Shown here: piece after piece, positions 35,001-45,000 of the stretch
How positions within the stretch are numbered: the first letter of the stretch is position 1
Layout: the number at the start of each line of letters is the position of its first letter
Source of the DNA: Halichondria panicea
Taxonomy: Eukaryota > Porifera > Demospongiae > Suberitida > Halichondriidae
Reading direction: 5' to 3'
Assembly: GCF_963675165.1 (NCBI RefSeq)
Contig: NC_087392.1
Coordinates: forward strand, 2,247,001 to 2,311,000
Length of the DNA stretch: 64,000 nt
Position numbers and translations under genes: made by a program
Notes under the pieces: model-generated
Seen by the model: the letters and a program-made list of their open reading frames with translations, nothing else
Database searches by the model: none
What the model was told of the DNA's origin: nothing

Positions 35001-37980
35001 AGATCACGCAATTGACTGTGTTCATTGTACCAAGAGAGACAGTGACAACAATACATGCATCAACACACAATAGCTGATGCATCAACACACAATAGCTGTA
35101 AACATGCAGTCTTGTTAGGTACTCGCTCACACAACTACACAGTATCCCCCCCCCCCCAACACACACACAGTGTACACCCACCCACCCACCCACCTTGTTG
35201 TTCATGAAAGCCTTGAGACAGCGTACACCCTGATGCTGGACCTTCCTCAGTATGGCATCCTTCCCCTGGAAGTTGGCTGAGCAGCAACCCTTGAGAATAG
35301 TGAGCAGAACATCCAGTCCATTGTGCTCCCCAAACTTCTTGACCCAGCTGCACGCGAAGGAAAAGGGGAGGGTACAAAAGGTGTAAGCTGTAGTCTCATG
35401 CCAAACACAGTGAATGATATGACAAATGTGACAGGCTCTGGGAAAACCAGACATTTGGAGCAGAATTTGGTATTGAGCTATAGCTAAATTTGTGCCTACA
35501 GTGTAAAATCTCAAATAAAATGTTATTGGTGTATAAGTATCTATAGTCCTTCTACTACCTCTCTGTAAAATCTGATGCTCTAAATCCAACTCTTTCCATC
35601 GAAGCGCCTCATCCAAACTTTAGCTATTACCTTATTTTTCCTAATTGAGCAATCTTTGAGAGGCGTTTTTCTCGATACAGTAGAACCTCGATTATCCGGA
35701 CACCTTGGTTCCAGAGCAGGCCGGATAAGTGAATATGCCGGATAATCGAATAGGTAAACCACGCCTTGATCCACCCACTTTATTGATGAACAGCAGTGCC
35801 ACTGGTTGTCTGCGCATGCACAAAAGAAAAGTAGGCATGTCTCCATGGTAACAGCTGCAACGCGCATGCGCATTGAGGGACACACCCATTTTCTGAATTA
35901 TGTAATCTGATTAAAAAGAAAACTGCCAAGCCGGATAATCGAGGTTCCGGATAATCGAGGGCCGGATAATCGAGGTTCTACTGTACTACATTTTACAGCT
36001 TCAAGTTTCTAACGCGCATAACTCGGGTATGAAACTAGGTATGTGAACACTAAGCATGCTCTGCTCTATCACTTGGTACATTAATCAACGAAATTTTAGT
36101 CTGCTCCAAATGTCTGGTTTTCTCAGAGCCTGTCACAAATATATAAATCTAAATACAGAGTTTTATGAGAGCTATAGAATACAATGATTAGACGTCCAAA
36201 TTAAAGTTGGGTGTTAAATGGTAACAATAGGCCAGCCAATTATCAGTGTCGTGTACAGGACGTACAGTACAGTACAGTATAACGTCTACCACTTGACCCT
36301 ACCCAGGCCTGAGGACACAACAACACACCTGAGTCCATTAGTGGAGAGGGACACTCGAAGCTTGTCAATGACACCATAGTCGTTCTCAGCGGCAGAGTCG
36401 GCCTGGAAAACAAATTTTTTCATCTCCTCTACGTACTCCTCGGGTGCACTGGGCCCTGCGCTAACGCCCTGGGGGGGGGGGGGGGGTATCGTACGTTAGT
36501 AATGTATACACATGCTATAGTACAGAGTAGATGAAAAAGGGGGTTGTACTAATAGTGTACAGGTAGCCTTTAAACTACATGTAGTACTCTAAGAAAGTTG
36601 GTGGCATACTAGCCACTATAATACAATTATACTAAACCTTATCAGAGAGGAAATAGGATTCCATTCAAGTTCATAATTATAGAGCCCTAACTACTGTACA
36701 CCATGCAGTCCTCTCACCCCAGTGGGTCTGTGGTCCCTGAGTATCCAGTTGCGAATGAGCTCCTTCTTGTAAGGCAGGCTCTGTCCAAGGATGTGCTGTC
36801 TCCCCACATCACTCGTCACGTTGATGTCCTCCTACAGAGGGGGAGGGGAGTAGATCAGTGAAATATCACATAGCCTTGTTAGGACTTAAATAAAAAAAAA
36901 TGTTCCACTTGAGTGGGTGGCCTGAGTATAATAATGCACAAGTACTGTACTCCATACAGAGCTTTGACTATTAATAGCTGTAGTTGTATGGACAGAAGCT
37001 AGATGTACACTGATTGTAGCTGTAAGAAGCTACTAGTGTTGTAACTGTGTGGGACACGATAGACCCACTCACCAGCACAGTGTACAGTTTCTCGTTGACT
37101 TGTGGCTCTGTCATCTTCTCCAATTCTGCCATTTTCGCCTCTGACTCTGGGTCCAGGTGGATCGGCTCTGAAGCCTTCGGACGAGGGACCTTCTTCTTGC
37201 CAGCAAACTGGGGGAGGGGTTAAGGGCATACAGTATTGTGATTAAATAACAACTCCAAAAGCCATCCATGAATTCATGCACTCCTGGTGTTACATGTGGC
37301 TATGTATGTGTACTATATAGTACTACATGTGCCTGCAATCCCCTAGCAACTACAGAGCTACTATTACCTCAGCTACAGCAGAAATGATCATACAGCAATG
37401 AATATTATGTTTGGCAAAGACAGACAGGAACACAATCTTGGCAACAACATTCCTAACTGTGAAGTAAGAATCCCACACTAGTACACATGATGGCCAACCT
37501 TCAAGCATGGCTATAATTTACAAGATTGGCTATTATTACCAGTTGTTTACATGTATGTACTCGACGTTGTTGAACACCAACCACTTCAGAAACACTATAC
37601 ACTATATAGATCGGCCCTCCTCATTAATACTGTAAGGTCTCCAGTTAGCTGATCTGTACCCAACCCACTCGAGTGAGGACAATCCCACACCTGACCTTAG
37701 CAACACTAGCCTGATCTCTAGTGGGGGAGGTGGTGTTGTCAAGGCTGGAATTGATAGTACAGTCAGTTTACACTACTGCACTTCAGAGAGGAAGTGGAAG
37801 GCATACACACAGATTCAGTGTGTGCTGTTCGCTGTACAATACTTAACAATGATCTAAACACGTACTCGTGTATATGATGTCTCTAACCCAAACCCACAAA
37901 TGTGCATTGTGTATGTGCGATATCTGGTGTGAATGCGTGAGGACACTTACAAAGCTGTATCTTCGAGTGTCGTGAGACAT
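29094..37980 (-). CDS. DIAPH: diaphanous-related formin
   Basis: About 25 exons. The start is at 37980 (MSHDTRRYSF), joined in phase to FAGKKKVPRPKASEP at about 37205. The N-terminal GTPase-binding/FH3 armadillo region spans about 37.2-33.5 kb (KFGEHNGLDVLLTILKG, GVRCLKAFMNNK, HFLSILQHMMVIRDDYWARP, CVTQIVLHKSGIDPDF). A coiled coil follows at about 33.4-33.1 kb. FH1 (about 33050-32880 and 32290-32230) has Pro runs separated by GPGGA, for profilin-actin. FH2 (from MRRMNWNKV at about 32.1 kb to 29.8 kb) includes AEAEQFGVV, GNYMNAGSRN and KSADQKTTLLHFLA. The C-terminal DAD at about 29.45 kb reads GVLDNLLECLQSGSMF. It should be a Rho-activated, autoinhibited actin nucleator. It looks complete. An exon-like stretch at about 37.7 kb does not fit the frame and was left out. 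Confidence 0.93.
34551..34571. repeat. homopolymer of 21 G (21 C on the gene strand)
   Basis: It lies in a formin intron just upstream of an exon on the minus strand, so on the gene strand it is the polypyrimidine tract of a 3' splice site. The run length may be unreliable in sequencing. Confidence 0.9.
35678..35983. mobile_element. pogo/Tigger-type MITE
   Basis: A 306-bp element flanked by TA duplications (35676-35677, 35984-35985). The terminal inverted repeat CAGTAGAACCTCGATTATCC is typical of non-autonomous pogo/Tigger elements of the Tc1/mariner group. GGATAATCGAGG is repeated three times at the right end. It lies in a formin intron and has no transposase. Confidence 0.9.
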
Positions 37981-38417
37981 GATGAACGATCAATGGCTGA
38001 CACTTGTCTCTCTAGTTCTGTATGCATTGGGAGTACATGTTAATAATAGACTGTACTAGCATACCAATCATGTCACGTCAGTGTGTGTGCATGTCTTGTT
38101 ATTAATTTTATGTTGGGATGGTAGTGGCTAAAGTTACAACACAACAAGATAACGGACATACGAACCAGAGCTCACCTTCTAGTAGCCCACTGGGTAGTAG
38201 TTGATCCTAAACTAGCTGGTACAGTGTGGTACCCTTTTTGCTCTTGATAATTTTTATAATTATGCTATTATTTCAAAGTTTCATCTATTACTGTTGTGTA
38301 TTTAGATAACTGGGTGCCCAACCCTTGATTACTCAATGACGTCACATTATTTTGGGGGCGTGTGCAATGATCTGCTGTCACGCCCATTGCATGTGTACCT
38401 GTGCCAGTACCTGTGCC
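37981..38417. promoter_or_regulatory. divergent intergenic region, formin and TDRD3-like
   Basis: 437 bp between head-to-head start codons. It must hold both 5' UTRs and both promoters. No TATA box was placed. A CCACGCCC-like GC box lies at about 38378-38388. Confidence 0.4.
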
Positions 38418-41217
38418 ATGCCAATGGCTCTGAAGAATGATCTTACAGCTTTAGGATGGTTAGTAGTCTTGCTTATCATCAGTGCTGTATTCTAATAGTG
38501 CTCCCTCTGTAGGCACCTCTCCCCAGAGGGTCTGGTCAAGTGTCAGGAGGTCTGCAAGGAGAAGGGATGGACTCTCAATGTTACAAACATTGTCAAAGTC
38601 GCTCTAGATGTGAGCCATAGATACTTTAATTTATAGTATCTATGTGGAGCTCTCCATTTTATAGGACTGCTAAGATTCACACGTAAAATTCTGAACCATA
38701 TTTTGATGCATGAATTGATTGTACTGCACTGAAATGCTTATCATGGTTTGTTTTCTCACTTGCTCATAGATGGATCTTCGTACTGTTGGAGATAACTCCC
38801 TACCAGTTGATGTTGTACGCTCCATGACTGGGGAAGTGGTGGGCCCCCTAGTGCTCCAGATACAGAAAGTGAAGAACGTAGCGATGCCCTCTAACAAGCA
38901 GCACCTGCCCTCACCCAGCAGGAGGATGCTTAGGCTCCAACTCACCGATAGTGGTGAGTACATGAGTGCTATAGAGAGCGATGGAGCTATCGACAAACTA
39001 AGGTGAGTGATTAAATGCTACAAGAACGCAATTCATACTGAGTAAATGGTTCCTCTCAAGTAGTGAAAACGAGTGTTATGCAACGCAATAGTTGCTATAT
39101 TGTTGTCTTGTAGGTACGTCAGATCTACAGATATTGACATGCCAAAAATGTTTTTCTTGTCTGTAGTCCAACGACTGCTCCCGGTACAAAACTCAGACTA
39201 AAGGGCAACGTGAGGGTGGTCAATGGGTTCCTCCTACTGACCAGAGGGGGAGTGGAGGTGCTCGGTGGACAGGCTGAAACTCTGCTCAAGAAATGGAACC
39301 TCAATAAGGTACCGTATAGCGGGTAATTTTCATGGGGCAAAATATTCGTGGTTTTCGTGGTTGGAGGTCTGACCACGAATATTTTACCCACGAATGAAGC
39401 GACCTTGCCTACCTTTACCTACAATCCAAGCAGCAACTACGAAAATATTACCCACGAAATGTCTCAATATTGCTGAACCACGAATATTTTGTCCCCCGAA
39501 AATTACCCGCTATACGGTAGTTGTGTTTGTTGTTGTTGCTATGTACTGTTCTCATTACGCTATACGGTAGTTGTGTTTGTTGTTGCTGCTATGTACTGTT
39601 CTCATTACCATTAATTTTTTTCCTTTTCTTTTTTAGGGAATGACTGATATCAGCCGTAGCAGAACTGGCACGGCTAGTGGACCCCCTCCCTTTGTCCCAT
39701 TAAGAGACAACCATGGGAAGAGCAATAGCAGAGACAATCGTCCCACTAGCAAGCAGACAAATGAACTCAGCAAAACTACTAACACTCGTAAGCTCACACA
39801 ACAAAACCAACAGGATCCTGATAAACCAACTCGTACCCAAATGGACAAACCTGCAGAAAGATTACAGCGAAAACCCGACAGAAAACCTGAAGCTAGCTTC
39901 ACCAATAAATTACCAACTAAACAAGAGGATGCGACAAGGCGACCGAGACAAGATAGAGGCAGGCAACGAGAAGATGATGATGATGAGTATCAGCCCAGCA
40001 CCAGACCAACAGGAGACTATCAACTTGCAGACTGGTTTGGCAAAAAACTTAAACTGAGCGACAACAAGACGTCCAACTGGGAAGATGCAATAACATACGA
40101 TGCAATGGCCGAACAGCTAGAAACTTCATCACTAACCACAAATCACTCCCATCAGCACCACTACAGAAATGATGCATACAGCAGGAGAGGCAATGAAACA
40201 CAGGTACGCGAGGGAACAAGATATCACCGCGGTAGAGACAGACAAGAAAGAACAGATGGTTTTGAACGAGCTATGCGTGCACCGAATGAAAGGTCTCATC
40301 GTTCACAACAAAGTGAGTATCCAGGGACGACCAACGAGAGCACCAGACCAACAGGAGACTATCAACTTGCAGACTGGTTTGGCAAAAAACTTAAACTGAG
40401 CGACAACAAGACGTCCAACTGGGAAGATGCAATAACATACGATGCAATGGCCGAACAGCTAGAAACTTCATCACTAACCACAAATCACTCCCATCAGCAC
40501 CACTACAGAAATGATGCATACAGCAGGAGAGGCAATGAAACACAGGTACGCGAGGGAACAAGATATCACCGCGGTAGAGACAGACAAGAAAGAACAGATG
40601 GTTTTGAACGAGCTATGCGTGCACCGAATGAAAGGTCTCATCGTTCACAACAAAGTGAGTATCCAGGGACGACCAACGAGAGACACGGGACTCACAGAGA
40701 CAACAGAACACATATACATAATGCTCGAGGCAACAGAACTCACAATGAAAGAGGCAGCAGAACACACTATGATCGAGGCAATAAAACACATTATGATCGA
40801 GGCAATAGAACACATTATGATCGAGATAAAGGAGCCTCTTATGACAGGCCAAAGTATCACACTACAACAACCACTGCTCACACTGATGATCGAGGCAATA
40901 GAACACACTATGATCGAGGTAAAGAAGCCTCTTATGACAAGCCAAAGTCTCACACTATAACAACCACTGCTCACACCAATGGCAAGCAACAACAAACAGA
41001 CAAACAGTATGGCGGCCCTGACGGTGATAGCAGAAAACCATACCTACCGCAGGAGTCAAGCAGACAACAAGAACAATGTTATCAGCCCAAACGAAAAGAA
41101 GAGGCCCCCGTCGTTAAGGAGGTGTGGATGCAATCATCAGCGTCATCTAGTGATCATTGGGACTGGTTGGGATCTACCACGACCGCTGTACCCTTCTCTG
41201 CCAAACGACAGAACTGA
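38418..41217 (+). CDS. TDRD3: TDRD3-like protein without Tudor domain
   Basis: Five exons (38418-38458, 38513-38609, 38770-39002, 39167-39308, 39637-41217) encode 697 residues. Residues 1-170 match the N-terminal OB-fold of TDRD3, which binds topoisomerase III beta: LTALGWHLSPEGL, DLRTVGDNSLP, GPLVLQIQKVKNVA, RMLRLQLTDSGEYMSAIE, GTKLRLKGNVRVVNGFLLL, VLGGQAETLLKKW. SGPPPFVPL follows, as in vertebrate TDRD3 (GGPPPFVPF). The remaining roughly 500 residues are low-complexity, rich in Arg/His/Asn/Thr, with a tandem 114-residue duplication and RGNRTHYDRG-type repeats. No UBA or Tudor domain is seen before the stop, and the next gene is unrelated, so the domain is not merely missed downstream. It may still be an RNA-binding topoisomerase partner. 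RMI1 is a less likely alternative. Confidence 0.8.
39312..39517. mobile_element. MITE, CCGTATAGCGGG family, intact ends, at a splice donor
   Basis: A 206-bp element flanked by TA (39310-39311 and 39518-39519). Left end CCGTATAGCGGGTAATTTTC, right end GAAAATTACCCGCTATACGG. It lies in the last TDRD3-like intron and begins 3 bases after the exon end. The donor GT is at 39309-39310, so the left TA duplication overlaps the donor. Confidence 0.93.
39509..39608. repeat. 50-bp tandem duplication spanning the MITE end
   Basis: Units 39509-39558 and 39559-39608 differ at one base. Each starts with the last 9 bases of the MITE (GCTATACGG) followed by flanking TAGTTGTGTTTGTTGTTG, so the duplication happened after the insertion. 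Confidence 0.9.
39997..40680 (+). repeat. apparently perfect in-frame 342-bp tandem duplication
   Basis: Units 39997-40338 and 40339-40680 are identical as far as can be read by eye and encode 114 residues twice, each with DYQLADWFGKKLKLSDNK and EGTRYHRGRDRQERTD. It lies in the large last exon of the TDRD3-like gene. Confidence 0.93.
40700..40960 (+). repeat. degenerate RGNRTHYDRG coding repeat
   Basis: About seven imperfect 24-30 bp units encode RGNRTH(Y/N)(D/E)RG variants, plus two copies of a longer block (SYDRPKYHTTTTTAHT and SYDKPKSHTITTTAHT). It is part of the TDRD3-like C-terminal half. The high Arg/Gly/Tyr/His content suggests RNA binding or condensate formation, by inference. Confidence 0.85.
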
Positions 41218-41335
41218 ATTAAATTTAAACTATTAATTAGTCTTGTTTATACATAATTATTATGTTATGTAGCACAACAAACAGTCAACAAGTATTGACA
41301 AAGTATAGGGGGGAAAGGTCAAAGGCGTGGCTTGA

Positions 41336-41965
41336 ATGGCTAACAAACCAGAAGATGAAGAGACAGTGTCCTCCTCTAGCTCTGGTGCTTCAAGATCTGA
41401 GCCAAAATCTGACAGCCAGCTTGATGAGAAAGAGCTGGAGAGGTAAACCAATTAATGCGCCCCCTAGAACTAGAATAGAACAGTGGCTATTATTTTAATA
41501 AACGACATTATGTTTTGATGATATTATAGATTAGCAGTTGAAGCTATTTTGCAAGAGACCAAACAATCGAAGTCCAGAGCAGAGCGATCAGGAGTGTTGG
41601 GATGGTATGTGCCAACCTTTCACTTCAAATCTTTTCAGATTTGCGGCAGCTCTTTACAGGATCAATTGATGTTGTATAAAATTAATACTCTTCCAGGCTT
41701 GTACAGTGTCTCCCCACATCACAGGCAAAGGTGCCCTGTGCCCCGGGCCAATAAAAGGTTCCTCAACAGTATGGTTCTGTCAGATGTGACCAGCAACAAG
41801 CGGACAAAGACTACACCCTCTATAGCTCGAGACCTTTCTCCTAAAAGAGACCACCTACCCAGCAAGAAAACAAACTGTGACCCACCCAACAAGAAATATA
41901 AAAAAACTCAAAGTTGTCAACATGAGACATTGAAACACAAACAAACAAGAACTGATAAACAATAA
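41336..41965 (+). CDS. POLR1D isoform-2-like small protein
   Basis: Three exons (41336-41442, 41530-41604, 41725-41965) give 140 residues. The core DEKELERLAVEAILQETKQSK, then RAERSGVLGW, then QRCPVPRANKRFL, aligns with the alternative product of vertebrate POLR1D (ELERKAIEELLKEAKRGK, RAETMGPMGW, MKCPLASTNKRFL), with the first splice falling right after ELER as in the vertebrate locus. The C-terminal half is Lys/Ser/Thr-rich and disordered-looking. The chosen acceptor at 41724/41725 keeps the frame; the nearer AG at 41694-41695 gives an early stop. No exon for the AC19 polymerase subunit is seen nearby. Function is unknown in any organism as far as I recall. It starts 118 bp after the TDRD3-like stop and converges with the LRRK-like gene, 90 bp apart. 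Confidence 0.75.
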
Positions 41966-42014
41966 CATTGTACATTGTAGACTGTTCACATTGTAGACTG
42001 TTCACATTCCACTC

Positions 42015-42020
42015 TTTATT
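42015..42020 (-). terminator. poly(A) signal of the LRRK-like gene
   Basis: Minus-strand AATAAA 36 bases after the stop codon at 42056. It lies within 50 bases of the stop of the convergent gene ending at 41965. Confidence 0.5.
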
Positions 42021-42055
42021 ATCATACAATGTCATTTAATACACAGTTCATCAAC

Positions 42056-45000
42056 TCAATTTTGGTGTCTTCTAACAGTTACGTAAGCCACGTCATCGAT
42101 AATTGAATCCCTCACTTCAGTGCCACTCCCACTCGTTAGTTCCACCTTGCCATACACTGTTCCTTGACGTCTACTACTATCGTCAGTGGCAACAATCACT
42201 GGTTTGGGGGCTGTGGAGGGCTTGAGATTTGCAGCAGGGCGTCGAAGAGAGGGAGGTTTAGGTCGAACGGGGGGTGGGAGCACTGAAGAGGACTGGTTTG
42301 GTTTGGAGGGCAGAATAGGTGGTTTGGGTTTTGCATAGACTCCAGGGGGCACGGCAGCAGCTGTAGAGTCGACAATGGAGCTGCCATTTGTCTGAGTGCT
42401 GTGTGTGTGCATCAGTAGTTGAGTGAGCTGTGACTGTATTAAATCGAAATGCATACAACATGTACATGTACAGTGAAATCCCTCTATAATGAACACCATT
42501 GGGGAACAATGTTTTGGCCTTTATACAGAGGTGGCCTTTGTTGAGAGGTTGTTTTGTACACAAACTGGGACGTGGGTGCCTGGCCGTTATATAGCAGCTG
42601 GCCTTTATTCGGAGGTGGTTGTTAACAGAGGCTCCACTGTACATGACCTTGAGGGAACATTTGACACAGACCATACATGTATAAATGCACAGAGACTAAA
42701 CAAAACATGTGGTAGTTGTAGCATGTGCTCGTAGCATTTATTGTAGCTAAAGGTAAATATAAACAATTGTATACCGTATAGCGGGTTATTTTCGTAATGG
42801 TGGAAATATTCGTTTGTTTGTATCAGTAGAGCACCTACAAAAATTAAACTACAAATTGTTCTGGCACAATAGGTTCAACGTCACTAATTAAAAATACTGT
42901 TTAAATGGGTAGTTTGTACGAAAATGTGCACAAACGAAAATTACCTGCTATACGTGTACGCAGTAAGTTACCTTGGCTTTGCAGGCAATGGAGGTGGTTT
43001 TTTCTTTCCCAAGAAGTCGTCTACTGTAACCATAATATCTTCATCTGACAGCTGTCTAGTAGGTTTAGCCCCGAACGATGGCAGGGGAGTGTTAAGCTGT
43101 TTTAGAGCTACCTGCACAGCTCGCATGGTAACGTAAGGGTCAAAGTCTTTACATCTGGCTGAGTCTTCCAGCTGAAGGTCGGCAGTTGCCATGGTACTGC
43201 GACGATAGTCTGGCATTTGAGGTTGGGGCTGATGCCTCAAAGATTGTGTACGCAGAATGTTATTGAATGGGTAGTCATAATCGAGAGAATCTTCACTATT
43301 ATCACTGGTGGTGGCTTGGCTCTCACCAACTTGCTGCAAATTACCATCTTTGTTGTTCTGTGTATTAACATCAATTTTGTGACTTGTCAGGGGAGCACTT
43401 TCTTTGTCAGTTGGGATAGGAACTGGTTCTTTCTTCTTTTTAATAAACTTGAAGAACTTTCGCTTTTTCTTCGGTTCAGTAGACGAGCTCTGAGCTGTGT
43501 CACTTGGCGACAGGTCGTCAGGCCTTGGGGGTAGAGGTGGAGCTTGTTCACTACTTGATTCTGGAATGGTATTGAGAACAGGAGGGTCAATTCTGGGTAG
43601 TGTGCGCATTTTTGACTGAATGGGGGACTCAGCCACGTCAGCTGACCAAGTGTTGGCTCGTAACATAATTTCTTCTTCGTCAGAGTCTTCAATTGGAGGC
43701 ACGTCGTAAATATGTTGATCATCACAGTTCTTCATGTAGGCTATAGGTTGACGACAACTAATTTCTTCCACTGCTTCAAGTCTCGACTCAGTCATGCCCT
43801 CCAACACAACAGTATAGAGTCCACTTTGCTTGACAGAGCTATTGCAGTTGTCTAGAATAGAATGCTTCACGTTGGGCAAGTCTTCTTTTATTCCAGTTCC
43901 CACACTCAATACCAGAACGGAATCAGGCACTGTTGGACGTAATGATGAGAGTGTGTCCGTCTTGTTTTGAGATGTATTGAGCATTTCACTGGCCGAGAGG
44001 ACGGTCATGTTCCCCATATAGGAGGGATGGAGTAGGAGGAGCTGACGAACGTGGGAGCAGTGCACATGGAGGTGAGAGATGAGACGAGGGGAGGTGGCCA
44101 CGGCACCAAAGATAAGAATGTGTCCAGTGTTCAAACCAATCCAGATAGTGTCCAACACTACCCTCAAAGAATACACCCACACCTTGTTAGGGTCTATGGA
44201 GACAATTGTGGCACAGCTGATTGTGTAGAGGAGCGCTCCAGTCCAGGAGTTGAGCACTTGCACTTGATCCGTACGTCTGAATGTGATCCAAAGTGTGTCA
44301 GGTTGCTCCTCGTCTTCATAGCCAGGCTCAGAGAGCACAATAGAACGGATTTCTGCTTTTGCAGTGATTTCAATCTTTGCTTCTTGGTCTAAAGTATCTG
44401 GATGCAATCGATACACGGCATTTCGAGTAGCACACATCACAGAAGCTTCAAGGGGCTCAATACTTTTGAATTCTTCTTCGTGGCACACAACTTTTGTGTG
44501 TCTCGGCTCAGTTGGGATATTCTTGTCAGTAACATCATAGATTTGCAGCACTCCATTCACAAGGCCTAGGTACACTGAGGTAGGGCTCACACCTACAACC
44601 GCAACGTGATGACTTAACGAAAACTCATTAATGAACTCCAGCTTGCCCAAACTTGAGTAGACACGAACTTTCTTGCTGGAGAAGCTCACCCAAAGCTGAG
44701 ATCCCACGCACCCCATACAAATCACAAACTCACTTGGCAGCTCAACAGTTCGATTCACTTCAAGGTCAGGTAAGGAAAGGTGGGTCAGATAAGCTGTGCT
44801 TTGACCAGTCAGTTCGCCACTGCAAATAAACACATCGGTGTGGAATGAGTTCTTGACTCGAGTAAATTTTGCTGTTGCTGCATATAATTCGTGATTTTCA
44901 TTGATGAGATTTCCATCTTGAACCAGTGTGTGAAGAGGTGACATCATAAATTCGACAATCTTGTTGGCATATGGCCGTTTAAAGGCGTCCGGGTTCCAGC

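Noticed and set aside
37710-37745. Exon-like block with acceptor and donor in the formin 5' region
   Set aside because: It meets a stop when joined in phase to the first exon, whereas skipping it keeps the frame; it could at most be a rare alternative exon.
40511-40995. 149-residue plus-strand frame and 116/79-residue minus-strand frames
   Set aside because: Shadows of the repetitive TDRD3-like exon; only the long frame ending at 41217 has the conserved N-terminal domain upstream.
41549-41965. Unspliced 138-residue frame
   Set aside because: It reads through an intron; splicing at 41604/41725 preserves the conserved GW-x-x-CP core.
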